DNA of 15,718 nucleotides from CAYWMP01 sp964459445 (GTDB lineage: Bacteria > Desulfobacterota > DSM-4660 > Desulfatiglandales > HGW-15), in assembly GCA_964459445.1 (NCBI GenBank), contig CAYWMP010000142.1, positions 1 to 15,718 on the forward strand, written 5' to 3'. Position 1 is the stretch's first letter, and the number at the start of each line of letters is the position of its first letter. The translations under genes and the position numbers were made by a program. A model generated the notes under the pieces. It was not told the origin of the DNA. It searched no databases and saw only the letters and a list, made by a program, of their open reading frames with translations. This document shows, piece after piece, positions 1 to 7,667 of this stretch.

Positions 1-98
1 GGTGGATAACCGCGTCGTAGCCGAAGGCGAAGACGGGTAACTTAAAGGGATCACGGGTTTACCCGTGGGTCTCCATAGAGGCGAAACACTTCAGCGTT

Positions 99-1190
99 TT
101 GAAGAATAAAACCTTGCCAAATAAAGAATCCCCATTAAAAAGTTGCTTGAACGCTAGGAATGAACATACCGCTTTGGTATGCGACGCTTTCCAGATCCCC
201 CCATTTCTCATCCCCTGGATCGATCGATTTTTCGAGCCAATGGAAAGGGAGCTGATCCTAAAGCTGGCCGACAAGCCCTTGAAACCCGAAGAAATCGCAG
301 ATGGGTTGAGTTGGGATGCCGAGGCTATGGATGGCATGACCATCCATGAATTTCTTGAAAGGGTCTACGGCCGAGGCATCGTCAATAGATTGGATGATGG
401 ACGGTGCGGGATTGCCGATTTTCATGCCCGGTTTGACAAATGGACCATGTTCGAGGGCTGGAAGGATATTCCTGATGAAATCCGTGATCAACTCAATGAT
501 TGGGAGTTAGCACACTATAAGCAGGAAAACAGGGATGTGATCGCGGATTTGAAAAAGGGAACGGATACCCGAAGCCCGTCCAAATACCGTCCTGAATACA
601 TTCTGCTCCCTGAGGCGGAGGCGCTTATCGACCGGGTCGAACGGGTCTATCTTATGCCCTGCAACTGCCGATCCATGATTGATGGGTGCAGCAAACCCGT
701 TAATACCTGCCTTCGCTTTTTAAAGGACCGAGGCCTCGGGTGGGAGATTTCAAAATCTCGTGCAAAGGAAATTATCAAAGAGGCCAACAGGAAGGGTTTG
801 ATGCAAAGCGGTGAGTTGGTAGTCCAGCAGGACGGTTCAAAAGAGGGGGCCATATGCAATTGCTGCCCTGACTGTTGTTTCCCCCATAGATTAGCCCATG
901 GGCTTGGGGCGGAGAAGCTCTGGCCGCTGAGCCGCTATGTGGCAGACCATGATGTTGAACGCTGCACGGCCTGCGGCCTGTGTTCCAAGCGGTGCCCCTT
1001 TCATGCTTTTGAGATGACGCCGTCGAAAAGCAAAGATAAACAAAAGGGGCAAGTGATTTACAACAGCGACCTGTGCAGGGGATGCGGGGTTTGCTCAACG
1101 GGATGCCCTGAAGGGGCGATTCAGATGATCCGTCTTGAGGGTTTACCAAAAAAACTGTCACGCGTGGATAAGTTGCTGTCAAATTCTTAG
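99..1190 (+). CDS. Cysteine-rich 4Fe-4S ferredoxin-type protein with N-terminal helical/winged-helix-like region
   Basis: This is probably a cytoplasmic iron-sulfur electron-transfer or redox regulatory protein of 363 residues; its partner is unknown. The C-terminal third holds a classic two-cluster ferredoxin domain: CxxCxxCxxxC at residues 289-299 (CTACGLCSKRC) and again at 326-336 (CRGCGVCSTGC). Upstream are two more cysteine groups: PCNCRSMIDGCSKPVNTC around 187-204 and CNCCPDCC at 253-260, which could hold a further cluster or another metal. Residues about 48-100 and 215-240 look like small helical, helix-turn-helix-like segments. There is no signal peptide or membrane segment. The start is uncertain: the frame opens after a stop at 18-20 and offers only TTG codons (99, 114, 147, 174) before Met48, with no good ribosome binding site. 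TTG at 99 is the longest choice. It ends just before an inverted-repeat spacer. The protein family is clear in outline, but I do not recognise a named gene. Confidence 0.8.
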   Translation: MKNKTLPNKESPLKSCLNARNEHTALVCDAFQIPPFLIPWIDRFFEPMERELILKLADKPLKPEEIADGLSWDAEAMDGMTIHEFLERVYGRGIVNRLDDGRCGIADFHARFDKWTMFEGWKDIPDEIRDQLNDWELAHYKQENRDVIADLKKGTDTRSPSKYRPEYILLPEAEALIDRVERVYLMPCNCRSMIDGCSKPVNTCLRFLKDRGLGWEISKSRAKEIIKEANRKGLMQSGELVVQQDGSKEGAICNCCPDCCFPHRLAHGLGAEKLWPLSRYVADHDVERCTACGLCSKRCPFHAFEMTPSKSKDKQKGQVIYNSDLCRGCGVCSTGCPEGAIQMIRLEGLPKKLSRVDKLLSNS

Positions 1191-1193
1191 TTT

Positions 1194-1391
1194 TCACCGC
1201 CCGCTTCGCTCAAGGCGCAAAGATCGCAGAGCGAAGAATAATTTTTTCCTTTGCCGTTGAGAGGACGGCAAAGGAAAAGCTTTCAGCTTTGGCGAACAAC
1301 CAACCCAATTTCGAGGCCATTTTCAGCACAGCCACCGAGAAACCATGAAAAAACAAACAAACCCTCTGCGTGCTTGGCGTCTCTGCGGTGA
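1194..1391. repeat. Imperfect inverted-repeat spacer (TCACCGC...GCGGTGA type)
   Basis: The gap between the ferredoxin-type gene and the TIM-barrel gene is bounded by an imperfect inverted repeat. The left arm (1194-1231) begins TCACCGC and ends in GCAAAGATCGCAGAG. The right arm (1364-1391) begins CTCTGCGTGCTTGGCGTC and ends GCGGTGA. The reverse complement of the right arm matches the left except for an extra ten or so bases near the left end. Its position between genes and its paired ends suggest a dispersed non-coding repeat. I cannot confirm other copies in the genome from this window. Confidence 0.5.
1244..1278. terminator. Perfect 14-bp stem-loop after the ferredoxin-type gene
   Basis: Arms TTTTCCTTTGCCGT (1244-1257) and ACGGCAAAGGAAAA (1265-1278) are exact reverse complements around a 7-base loop. 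It lies 53 bases after the stop codon of the iron-sulfur protein and would fold strongly in RNA. It lacks a downstream T-run on either strand, so a classical intrinsic terminator is only one reading. It may also be the core of the surrounding inverted-repeat element. Confidence 0.4.
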
Positions 1392-1436
1392 GTCAAGTTA
1401 GGTAGTGTTTAGTTTATCCTGAAGGAGGCTATTGGG

Positions 1437-2333
1437 ATGTTATTGGGATTGCACACCTACAGTCTGTATCATCACGGGATAGGGCAAGCCTGGGCGGGAT
1501 TTGAGCTGCCGTGGCCCCGGCAGTTGAGTACCTTCGAACTGTTCGATGAGGCAGTCCGCTTGGGGTTGGACGGGCTCCAGATTGATGACGCCGTCCTGGA
1601 GAGCCTTGATGAATTTTTTCTTAAAGAGGTCAGGGCGGCGGCAGAAGGGCATGGGTTGTTTCTCGATTACAACTTCTCCATGGATCTTGATGGCAAGGGC
1701 ATCGGCATACAACATGATCTTAAGGGCGCCATGGCCACAGCCCGGGGCCTCGGCTCCGATGTCATCAAGGTCGGCATGGACCTGGTGCGCCCCCGTCCGA
1801 TTTCCGGGAGCCGTTTTCATCCCCAGATCGTTGAGAAGATGAAGGCCTTTGCCTTCGAACTGAAGATGGTTGCGCCCAAAGCGGAGGAAAGCGGTATTCG
1901 GATCGCCATCGAGAACCACTGCGACAGTTTTTCGGAGGAGATTTTGTGGCTCCTGGATCTCGTTGATAGTCCCGCCGTAGGCGCCTGCATAGACACGGTC
2001 AATGCCCTGGGGGTCATGGAAGACCCCATGGTGGCCATCGAAAACCTCGCTCCACGGGCATTCACAAACCATTTCAAAGACCACCGGATAGAATTTCAAC
2101 GCTACGGCCTCAAGGTAACGGGGACGGCCGTCGGCGATGGGGATATCGACATAGAGAAGGCCTACAAGATCATCAAGACAAGATCCACTATGAAAAGAAT
2201 CATCATCGAAACCGAAATGGAATTTCCCCTGTACAACAAGGACGAAACCCTCCGCATGGAGAAGGAAACGGTGGAGAGAAGCATTAGGTTTTGTAGGGAG
2301 GTGTTGGGAATAGAAAAAGAAGAGGCGGATTAG
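1437..2333 (+). CDS. Sugar phosphate isomerase/epimerase-like protein (xylose isomerase-like TIM barrel)
   Basis: A 298-residue protein of the xylose isomerase-like TIM-barrel superfamily, whose members isomerise or epimerise sugars or act as AP endonucleases using divalent metals. Candidate metal ligands fall in strand-end motifs in the expected order: IENHCD (Glu159, His161), CIDTVNA (Asp186), NHFKDH (His212, Asp215, His216) and IIIETE (Glu258/Glu260). A GDGDID loop follows residue 232. There is no signal peptide, so it is likely cytoplasmic. The ATG at 1437 has an excellent AAGGAGG eight bases upstream. The stop TAG (2331-2333) is the first three bases of a MITE-like terminal inverted repeat, so the C-terminus (after about Glu295) may have been reset by that insertion. 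The substrate cannot be told from the sequence. Confidence 0.85.
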   Translation: MLLGLHTYSLYHHGIGQAWAGFELPWPRQLSTFELFDEAVRLGLDGLQIDDAVLESLDEFFLKEVRAAAEGHGLFLDYNFSMDLDGKGIGIQHDLKGAMATARGLGSDVIKVGMDLVRPRPISGSRFHPQIVEKMKAFAFELKMVAPKAEESGIRIAIENHCDSFSEEILWLLDLVDSPAVGACIDTVNALGVMEDPMVAIENLAPRAFTNHFKDHRIEFQRYGLKVTGTAVGDGDIDIEKAYKIIKTRSTMKRIIIETEMEFPLYNKDETLRMEKETVERSIRFCREVLGIEKEEAD

Positions 2334-2462
2334 CGGGCTGATGAAAAACACCCATCTGCTTCGTTGCGCTCGTCTCTCGTCACTGCGACGTACTCTATCT
2401 GTACGACTCATTCCTCGGGACTTCGCGCGCCTTGCATCTGAGTATTTTTGATCAGCCCGCTA
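2331..2462. mobile_element. 132-bp MITE-like element with 29-bp terminal inverted repeats
   Basis: The termini 2331-2359 and 2434-2462 are inverted repeats matching at about 24 of 29 positions. Both begin TAGCGGGCTGAT and continue with an A-run and a CATCTGC/AGATGC end. The interior is unrelated to the flanking genes and contains smaller palindromes (CGTAC...GTACG). No transposase is encoded, so it would be non-autonomous. It lies between two convergent genes and overlaps the stop codon of the upstream one. As RNA it forms a long hairpin in either direction, so it may also act as a bidirectional terminator. No target-site duplication was found. Confidence 0.7.
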
Positions 2463-2511
2463 GCGCTTATTTAGTAGTCAAATAACTAATAACGGATAAC
2501 CCGGCTTCTAC

Positions 2512-4389
2512 TCAGCCTGCCTTTATGTAATCCTGCAGCCAGTCGAATTCTTCAAGGAGTTCCAATCTTTTCAGTGCCTCTTTCCGGGGCCATCCGAACT
2601 CATCCCAGCCCATGGCCTCGTAAAACGCCTGCTTCATTGGATCCATCCATTCATGGGGCGGTATCGGTTCTCCTGTGGGTGTATAGTCCTTCTCAAAAAA
2701 CATATCCGGGAGACGGTCCTGGGGAACGCCTTTTCCATGTCTGTAATTGAACAGCCTTTCCATGTTGACGATTCTTTCCCCGATTTTGAATAGCATCTCC
2801 GGGGTCACGGAAAGGCCGGTCACGTCGCTAGTTAATCGGGCCTCCCTCTTGAGATCAAAATCGCTCACGAGGCAAAGGGAGGGTACCTTGCAGATACCAA
2901 GACAATCCAGGGCAAGGCCCGTCAGCATAGCCCTTTTAACAAGAGGTGCTTTACTGTGAATCGTCCGCACATCTGCACTGACGGGCATTTCTGTCACTTC
3001 AGAGACCTTGTCCGGATCCCACTTGTATTCGATGGAGGCGTATATATCGCAGAAATCACCTCCCCGGTTGGATAGGGTATAGCCCAGTGCTGTGGCCATG
3101 AGGGGATGCGGGTGGTACCCGCTGAGTTCCAATCCCTTGGCATGGGGTGCGTATCGCTCCGCCCCCCGGCCGATGATTTCCGCAGCTCTTCGCACGCCCT
3201 TTGAAAGGGTGGCGCCCAAACCCTCCTGATAGGCCATTTGCCTGATCAAGGACTCCATGGCCTCGCCGTTCCCCCAACTTAAGTCAAGGCCTTCCGTATC
3301 CGTCCGCCTAAGGATGCCTCGGTCAAAAAGATCCATAGCAAAGGCGATGGCACTTCCCGCGGAGATGTTGTCCAATCCCAATTTCGAACAAAGATTGTCA
3401 AGATGGACCAGGGTTTCGAGATCACTCAGTCCGCACTTGGAACCCAGGTTCAGCATGGGTTCGAATTCGGGGCGCACTGCCTCTTTCCCATTAAACCGAA
3501 GATCGGCTTTGCATAGTACAGGACAACGATAGCACCCTTTTGATCGGACGACGTTTTTTCTAAGGCGTCTTCCGTCTATCTCGTCAACCGCTTCAAAACG
3601 ACTCTCCCGAAAATTTCGCGTGGCCAGAACGCCCATATCATCCGCCCATTTAACATATCCGGCCCCTCCATACTCAGTAAGTGTTTTGAACTCAGGGGAG
3701 TTTTTCATCTCCTCTATGTAACGCCTGATGGATTCGTGGGTATTATTACTTGTGGCGGTTTTCTTCCCTGCAATTTTTCCCCTGACAACGATAGCTTTGA
3801 GATTTTTGGACCCCATAACGGCGCCCATGCCCGTTCGCCCGGCCGCATGGTCTTTATCCGAGATGATGCAGGCGAAAAGACCGCCGTTTTCACCCCCGGG
3901 ACCGATGGTCATGGTGCTGAGGCGTTTATGTCCATGCACGTCCTTGAGGCGCTGCTCAGTTTCCCATGTGTCAAGTCCCCATAGATCCGCAGCGTCAATC
4001 AGTTGTACATTGTCACCGTCAATAAAAAGATAGGTTGGTTTGGGGGCCCGGCTTCTGATGATGAGCGTTTGAATCCCGGCGATTCGGAGCCTCGGACCGA
4101 AATGCCCCCCAACATTAGAACTGCCCAAAAGACCTGTCAGGGGTGAAAGGGCGTTAACGTGAAGTCTGGAGGATGCGGGTGCGGCAGTGCCCGTCAGCAA
4201 CCCACCGGACATAATGAGGACGTTTTCAGAGCCGAGGGGGTCGGCATCGGCAGGGATATTGCGATTAAGAAAAAGGACATTGCATCCCCGGCCGGGGAGA
4301 AACTTCCTGGCAAGGGAATCCGGGAATGGGGATTGAGACCATTTTCCCTGTCCCAGATCGATGTCCAGTATGCAGCCTAAATCGGTCAT
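2512..4389 (-). CDS. Aldehyde ferredoxin oxidoreductase (tungsten/molybdopterin)
   Basis: A 625-residue full-length member of the AOR family, which oxidises aldehydes to carboxylic acids with ferredoxin as electron acceptor, or runs in reverse, using a tungsto-bispterin cofactor and one 4Fe-4S cluster. The N-terminal half has the family pattern (GRGCN at 34-38, PLGSEN at 51-56, SPLTGLLGSSNVGGHFG at 82-98, GRTGMGAVMGSKNLKAI at 184-200). Cluster ligands are Cys286, Cys289 and Cys293 (CYRCPVLC) and the distal Cys500 in DCLGIC. GLDNISAG at 338-345 is another family signature. No signal peptide is seen, in keeping with a cytoplasmic enzyme. The only sensible start is the ATG at 4389; an AAGGAGG lies upstream but about 17 bases away, which is long. 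It follows the lytic transglycosylase gene by 101 bases on the same strand. Substrate specificity is not readable. Confidence 0.95.
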   Translation of the reverse strand: MTDLGCILDIDLGQGKWSQSPFPDSLARKFLPGRGCNVLFLNRNIPADADPLGSENVLIMSGGLLTGTAAPASSRLHVNALSPLTGLLGSSNVGGHFGPRLRIAGIQTLIIRSRAPKPTYLFIDGDNVQLIDAADLWGLDTWETEQRLKDVHGHKRLSTMTIGPGGENGGLFACIISDKDHAAGRTGMGAVMGSKNLKAIVVRGKIAGKKTATSNNTHESIRRYIEEMKNSPEFKTLTEYGGAGYVKWADDMGVLATRNFRESRFEAVDEIDGRRLRKNVVRSKGCYRCPVLCKADLRFNGKEAVRPEFEPMLNLGSKCGLSDLETLVHLDNLCSKLGLDNISAGSAIAFAMDLFDRGILRRTDTEGLDLSWGNGEAMESLIRQMAYQEGLGATLSKGVRRAAEIIGRGAERYAPHAKGLELSGYHPHPLMATALGYTLSNRGGDFCDIYASIEYKWDPDKVSEVTEMPVSADVRTIHSKAPLVKRAMLTGLALDCLGICKVPSLCLVSDFDLKREARLTSDVTGLSVTPEMLFKIGERIVNMERLFNYRHGKGVPQDRLPDMFFEKDYTPTGEPIPPHEWMDPMKQAFYEAMGWDEFGWPRKEALKRLELLEEFDWLQDYIKAG

Positions 4390-4490
4390 TCGAGAAGCTG
4401 TTGCTTCCTCCTTTTATCCGTGAATAGGCACGTCAGATTTTGTGCCGGAGCAAACTTATAAGCCAAGGGCATTCGCAAGTCAAGCAGCAG

Positions 4491-5609
4491 TCAGTCATCC
4501 TTTTCAAGCGATGCTGGCCCGGAATCATCGCCATGAATGATGAGCCTATCGCCCGGACGAATGGGGACGTTCGGGTTAAGCCTATTCCAGATAAGGAGAG
4601 CGGCCAAGGGCACATCGAATCGTTCCGCGATGGCGGAAAGGTTGTCTCCCTTTTTCACCACATAGACTTTTTTCGTTGCGCTCGACTTCCATGTTTTGAA
4701 ATGTCTCTCGTATCGGCCTTTGAAGCCCTTTGCGGCACCCTTTGGGATCAATAGGTGATGTTTCCCTTTGGCCAGGTGATGACCGCGGATTTCAGGATTC
4801 AGGTCTTTGATCACCTTGAAACGGGTCTTGGCTGCCTGAGCGACGATCTTGATGGGGGTTTCCTGGATACACTCAATTGAGATTTTGTCCGCCTGAATAG
4901 GCGGATAAAAGTCTTCCTTCGAGAGTAGGAAACCGTATTGCTTGGGTTGTGAGAAGATCATTTTCACCGAAAGAACCCTGAAGACATAACGCTGGGTTTC
5001 AAGGGGCAGGTAGAGTTTATAATAATCTCTCGTTCCCTGCTCAAGCATTTCCGCCAAGAGCCCGTTTTCACCCATATTGAAGGCAGCAGCGGCCAGTGTC
5101 CAGGACCCGAAGATTTCGTGAAGCTCTTTAAAATACTTGATGGCGGCCCTTGTGGAGTCATGGATATTTCGTCTTTCATCGATGCGGTCATTGACGGCCA
5201 ATCCGTATTTTTGACCCGTTTGCCTCATGAATTGCCAGAATCCCATCGCTCCCTTCCTGGAGCCCACATGGGGTCGGAGGGCACTTTCAGCAATGGCTAT
5301 ATACTTAAGATCGTCAGGCATTTTATTTTTCTTCAATAGTTTCTCAATGGAAGGTAGATATCGGCGGGAGCGCTTCAGCCACAACAGGACCTGGGGACGA
5401 TCCCACAGGGCGAGGAGGAGTTCTTTTTCAAACCTTTCCCGGACCTCCTGGGATTTCAAGGGGACGCCCTCTCCGCAGAAACTCAGGGTCTTGATATCCT
5501 TGAGTGACGCGATGAGAGAGGGGAGATCCGCCCCTTCAGCACAAAATCCGAGCGTCCTGAAGGACCACAAAAATCCAACAAAGATGACGAATACCCAAAA
5601 CCTCTTCAT
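4491..5609 (-). CDS. Membrane-bound/periplasmic lytic transglycosylase with C-terminal LysM (MltD-like)
   Basis: This enzyme cleaves peptidoglycan glycan strands to anhydro-muropeptides in the periplasm. It has 372 residues: a signal peptide (MKRFWVFVIF..., cleavage likely after GFCA, residue 24), a goose-lysozyme-like SLT domain at about 95-230 with the catalytic Glu108 in IAIAESAL, the supporting motifs KGAMGFWQFM (119-128) and AAAAFNMGENG (173-183), then a middle region and a single LysM peptidoglycan-binding domain at about 315-362 (VYVVKKGDNLSAIAERF). E. coli MltD has the same order, with two LysM repeats and a lipobox; here one LysM and no clear lipobox are seen. The ATG at 5609 has AGGAG nine bases upstream. 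The gene precedes the aldehyde oxidoreductase on the same strand, but nothing links their functions. Confidence 0.92.
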   Translation of the reverse strand: MKRFWVFVIFVGFLWSFRTLGFCAEGADLPSLIASLKDIKTLSFCGEGVPLKSQEVRERFEKELLLALWDRPQVLLWLKRSRRYLPSIEKLLKKNKMPDDLKYIAIAESALRPHVGSRKGAMGFWQFMRQTGQKYGLAVNDRIDERRNIHDSTRAAIKYFKELHEIFGSWTLAAAAFNMGENGLLAEMLEQGTRDYYKLYLPLETQRYVFRVLSVKMIFSQPKQYGFLLSKEDFYPPIQADKISIECIQETPIKIVAQAAKTRFKVIKDLNPEIRGHHLAKGKHHLLIPKGAAKGFKGRYERHFKTWKSSATKKVYVVKKGDNLSAIAERFDVPLAALLIWNRLNPNVPIRPGDRLIIHGDDSGPASLEKDD

Positions 5610-5688
5610 TATGCTTATCTCCTAGCGAAGCTCCGCCTCAAACCGACGAGAGAAGAAGTAATTAACTCAGTTGCTCAGGTGAAGCGAC

Positions 5689-5778
5689 GCTGGTTGCTAG
5701 ATGCTCGATACTGGATAAAACAAAAAAAGAACCGATACTTACTACATCCAGCATCCAGAAACCAGCATCTAGTATCTG
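5689..5778. repeat. Inverted repeat of GCTGGTT/GATACTGGAT type
   Basis: The left arm 5689-5716 (GCTGGTTGCTAGATGC... CTGGAT) is an imperfect reverse complement of 5746-5778, which holds ATCCAGCATCCAG and ACCAGCATCTAGTATC. The arms are separated by an A-rich spacer. It lies 80 bases upstream of the lytic transglycosylase start and looks like a small dispersed intergenic repeat. Confidence 0.5.
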
Positions 5779-5990
5779 TACGCAAATTACACTACAACAT
5801 ATAGAAACTTGACATAAATTTTAAGATCGCGGTTCATAAAGACATCTAGTGCCATCATAAAAGTCTCAAGGCGGTTTGAAAAGAAAAACTCGATTCAAGC
5901 ATCGGGATATCCTAAAAGAATCGAAAAACATATCGGAAAATCCAGTTTGACCTATCGGGTTATTCCTGCAAGAATATTGGCCACAGATCC

Positions 5991-6017
5991 GCCACCGCTA
6001 AAGCAATGGCGGACAAG
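5991..6017 (+). repeat. Direct repeat copy 1 (GCTAAAGC-ATGGC), upstream of selD
   Basis: This 27-base stretch (GCC, two variable bases, CGCTAAAGC, A, ATGGC, then GGACAAG) recurs with changes at 7633-7660 in the same orientation on the far side of selD. The following bases also share GCAGAC/ACAGAC. The core is too long to match by chance comfortably, but the copies differ at several positions. Confidence 0.4.
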
Positions 6018-6164
6018 CCCACGCTGACAAGTGCAGACATGAAACCTTTTGAATCCTATTGAACAACAAAAATTGAATTCAAGGGGGACGCGGATCAACG
6101 CAGATTATTAGGATCTTTGACATAACAGAATTAGAGTCTTGTGACTTAAGGAGAAATCGCTTGG

Positions 6165-6241
6165 GATTGGGAAAAGGTTCATAGGGGCAAAGAGCAAACT
6201 CGTTTGTTCTTTGCCTTATGAAACCTCTCCCATGTCCAATC
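6165..6241. repeat. 77-bp long imperfect palindrome upstream of selD
   Basis: The arms run GATTGG... GGTT CATA... GGCAAAGA.CAAAC on the left and GTTTGTTCTTTGCC.TATG AAACC...CCAATC on the right, meeting around a 2-base centre at 6200-6201. Most of the 38 positions per arm pair, with small bulges. Outside it, GATTGGGA (6165-6172) is also answered by TCCCAATC (6276-6283). It sits about 210 bases before selD. It may be a dispersed palindromic element or a cruciform or RNA hairpin; function is not evident. Confidence 0.6.
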
Positions 6242-6449
6242 ACCCCGCGCGTGATTGAACGCCGCAGAGCGGCAATCCCAATCCTTCCTGGAAAAGGTTT
6301 AGTTTCCAGAAAGATAATTGAAAATCTCGGAAATCAGCGGTATCTGCGTTCAAAAATAGACTGGCTTTTGGAAGTAGAAATATATTGTTAAGGTCATTGG
6401 ACGTCTGTGTGAGTCTGTGGCTATATAGTAGAATTGGAGAGTAAAGATT

Positions 6450-7511
6450 ATGGGATTAATAAAGATTTTTCAAAAACCGACCCTGTTGAGCCTTTCAAAG
6501 ACCTGCGGGTGAGCGGCCAAAATCGACCCGGTCGGGCTCGGTGAATTACTGGCAAGTTTGCCAAAGGTGGAAGATCCGAATCTTCTCGTTGGGTTTAATA
6601 CTGCTGATGATGCTGGGATTTACAAACTGACGGATGAGATCGCGTTGATCACGACGGCGGACATCATCACGCCGCCCGTGAACGATCCCTATGTTTTCGG
6701 GCAGATCTCTGCCGCCAACGCCATCAGCGATGTTTATGCCATGGGCGGCCGCCCCGTGACCTGCCTCAACCTCGTGGCCTTTCCATCCAAGAAGCTGGAG
6801 GCGGAAATGCTAAACCAGATCGTCTCGGGCGCCTTGAGCAAGATTACCGAGTCCGGCGCCGTCCTAGCCGGGGGGCACTCGATCGATGATGATGAACCCA
6901 AATTCGGACTGGCCGTGAACGGTATTGTACATCCTGACAAGTACTGGAGCAATGCCGGTGCAAGGCCGGGCGACGTGCTCATCCTGACCAAACCCCTGGG
7001 GAGCGGCGTTCTCTTCAATGCCAACCTCAAGAAATGGGTATCAGATCAGGCCATGGATGAATGCATCGCAACGATCTCCACTCTGAACAAAACAGCGGCC
7101 GAAGTGATGGCCGAATTCGAAATCCATGCTGCGACGGATGTCACGGGATTCGGACTGGCCGGCCACAGTTTTGAAATGGCCACGGCATCCAAGGTCACTC
7201 TGGAAATCATTATAGATGCCTTGCCGGTCATGAGGGAAGCATTAGAGATGTATAAGCGGGGCATGACAACGGGGGTGAATAAGAACAACCGACTCATGGT
7301 CTCCGGGAATGCCCGTTTCGAAAGGGAGCTTCCGAACTGGTATCAGGAGATCGTTTTTGATCCCCAAACCAGCGGCGGTTTGATGGTTTCAGTGCCTGAA
7401 AACCAAAGTAGGGATCTGCTAAAGGCGCTGCACGATACCGGCGTCGAGAAGGCTTGCATAATCGGTCACGTCAAACCCCTCCAGGATGCCATGAATCTTA
7501 TTTTTGAATAA
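6450..7511 (+). CDS. selD: Selenophosphate synthetase containing selenocysteine (in-frame UGA at codon 21)
   Basis: SelD makes selenophosphate from selenide and ATP, the selenium donor for selenocysteine and selenouridine. The reading frame starts at ATG 6450 (GGAG about ten bases upstream) and passes through TGA at 6510-6512, giving the active-site motif C-G-U-A-A-K at residues 19-24. Sec21 corresponds to the catalytic Cys17 of E. coli SelD and Lys24 to its essential Lys20. Read through, the protein has 353 residues, the usual length. Downstream are family motifs: DPNLLVGFNTADDAG, the ANAISDVYAMGG region, GGHSIDDDEPKFGLAVNGI, TDVTGFGLAGH and FDPQTSGGL. A strict ORF caller would start at TTG 6558 and lose the catalytic residue. 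A bacterial SECIS-like hairpin follows the UGA. No selA, selB or selC is in the window. The identity is very secure; recoding is strongly supported but not proven here. Confidence 0.95.
6510..6540 (+). promoter_or_regulatory. Selenocysteine UGA codon and bacterial SECIS hairpin in selD
   Basis: TGA (6510-6512) is followed by a stem CGACCC (6524-6529) pairing with GGG (6534-6536) and TCG (6538-6540), with C6537 bulged. The apical loop is GGTC (6530-6533). The loop begins 17 bases after the UGA. The E. coli fdhF SECIS has the same GGUC loop about 18 bases after its UGA, the element bound by SelB. Position, loop sequence and conserved protein context agree. Confidence 0.85.
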
Positions 7512-7632
7512 GGTTCTTCTCTAATATAATCGTTAAATTAATTCGAAACCGCGGAGTATGTGCTAAATCCAATGTAAACCATATTAGCCACCCGCTCTCC
7601 TTCACCTTCGCTCAGGATCGCTCGACTGACCA

Positions 7633-7660
7633 GCCGTCGCTAAAGCTATGGCCCGGCAAG
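7633..7660 (+). repeat. Direct repeat copy 2 (GCTAAAGC-ATGGC), downstream of selD
   Basis: This is the partner of 5991-6017: GCC, two variable bases, CGCTAAAGC, T, ATGGC, then CCGGCAAG. Both copies lie on the plus strand and flank selD about 1.6 kb apart. Confidence 0.4.
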
Positions 7661-7667
7661 CACAGAC

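Larger units (their letters stand above)
5610..6449. other. 840-bp gene-free, repeat-rich spacer upstream of selD
   Basis: No convincing coding region is present on either strand. The stretch holds the inverted repeat at 5689-5778, one copy of a repeat whose partner lies beyond selD (5991-6017), a long palindrome (6165-6241) and words resembling intergenic repeat debris (GATCAACGCAGATT near 6093 answered by AATCAGCGGTATCTGCGTTC near 6332). The last 60 bases are AT-rich and presumably hold the selD promoter, but I could not assign -35/-10 boxes with confidence. Confidence 0.5.

Noticed and set aside
2..40. Possible tail of an upstream gene: an open frame to TAA at 38-40 encoding VDNRVVAEGEDG.
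   Set aside because: Only 12 codons are visible and two of three frames close nearby by chance; too little to call a partial gene.
1440..2411. Long minus-strand frame of 323 codons opposite the TIM-barrel gene.
   Set aside because: It mirrors a clearly homologous plus-strand gene with its own ribosome binding site, and its product shows no recognisable motif.
2463..2514. Readthrough of the TGA ending the aldehyde oxidoreductase.
   Set aside because: The protein is already full length for the family and the following codons give nothing family-like.
4390..4490. Terminator between the lytic transglycosylase and the aldehyde oxidoreductase.
   Set aside because: No stem with a T-run was found; the two genes may be cotranscribed, but this remains open.
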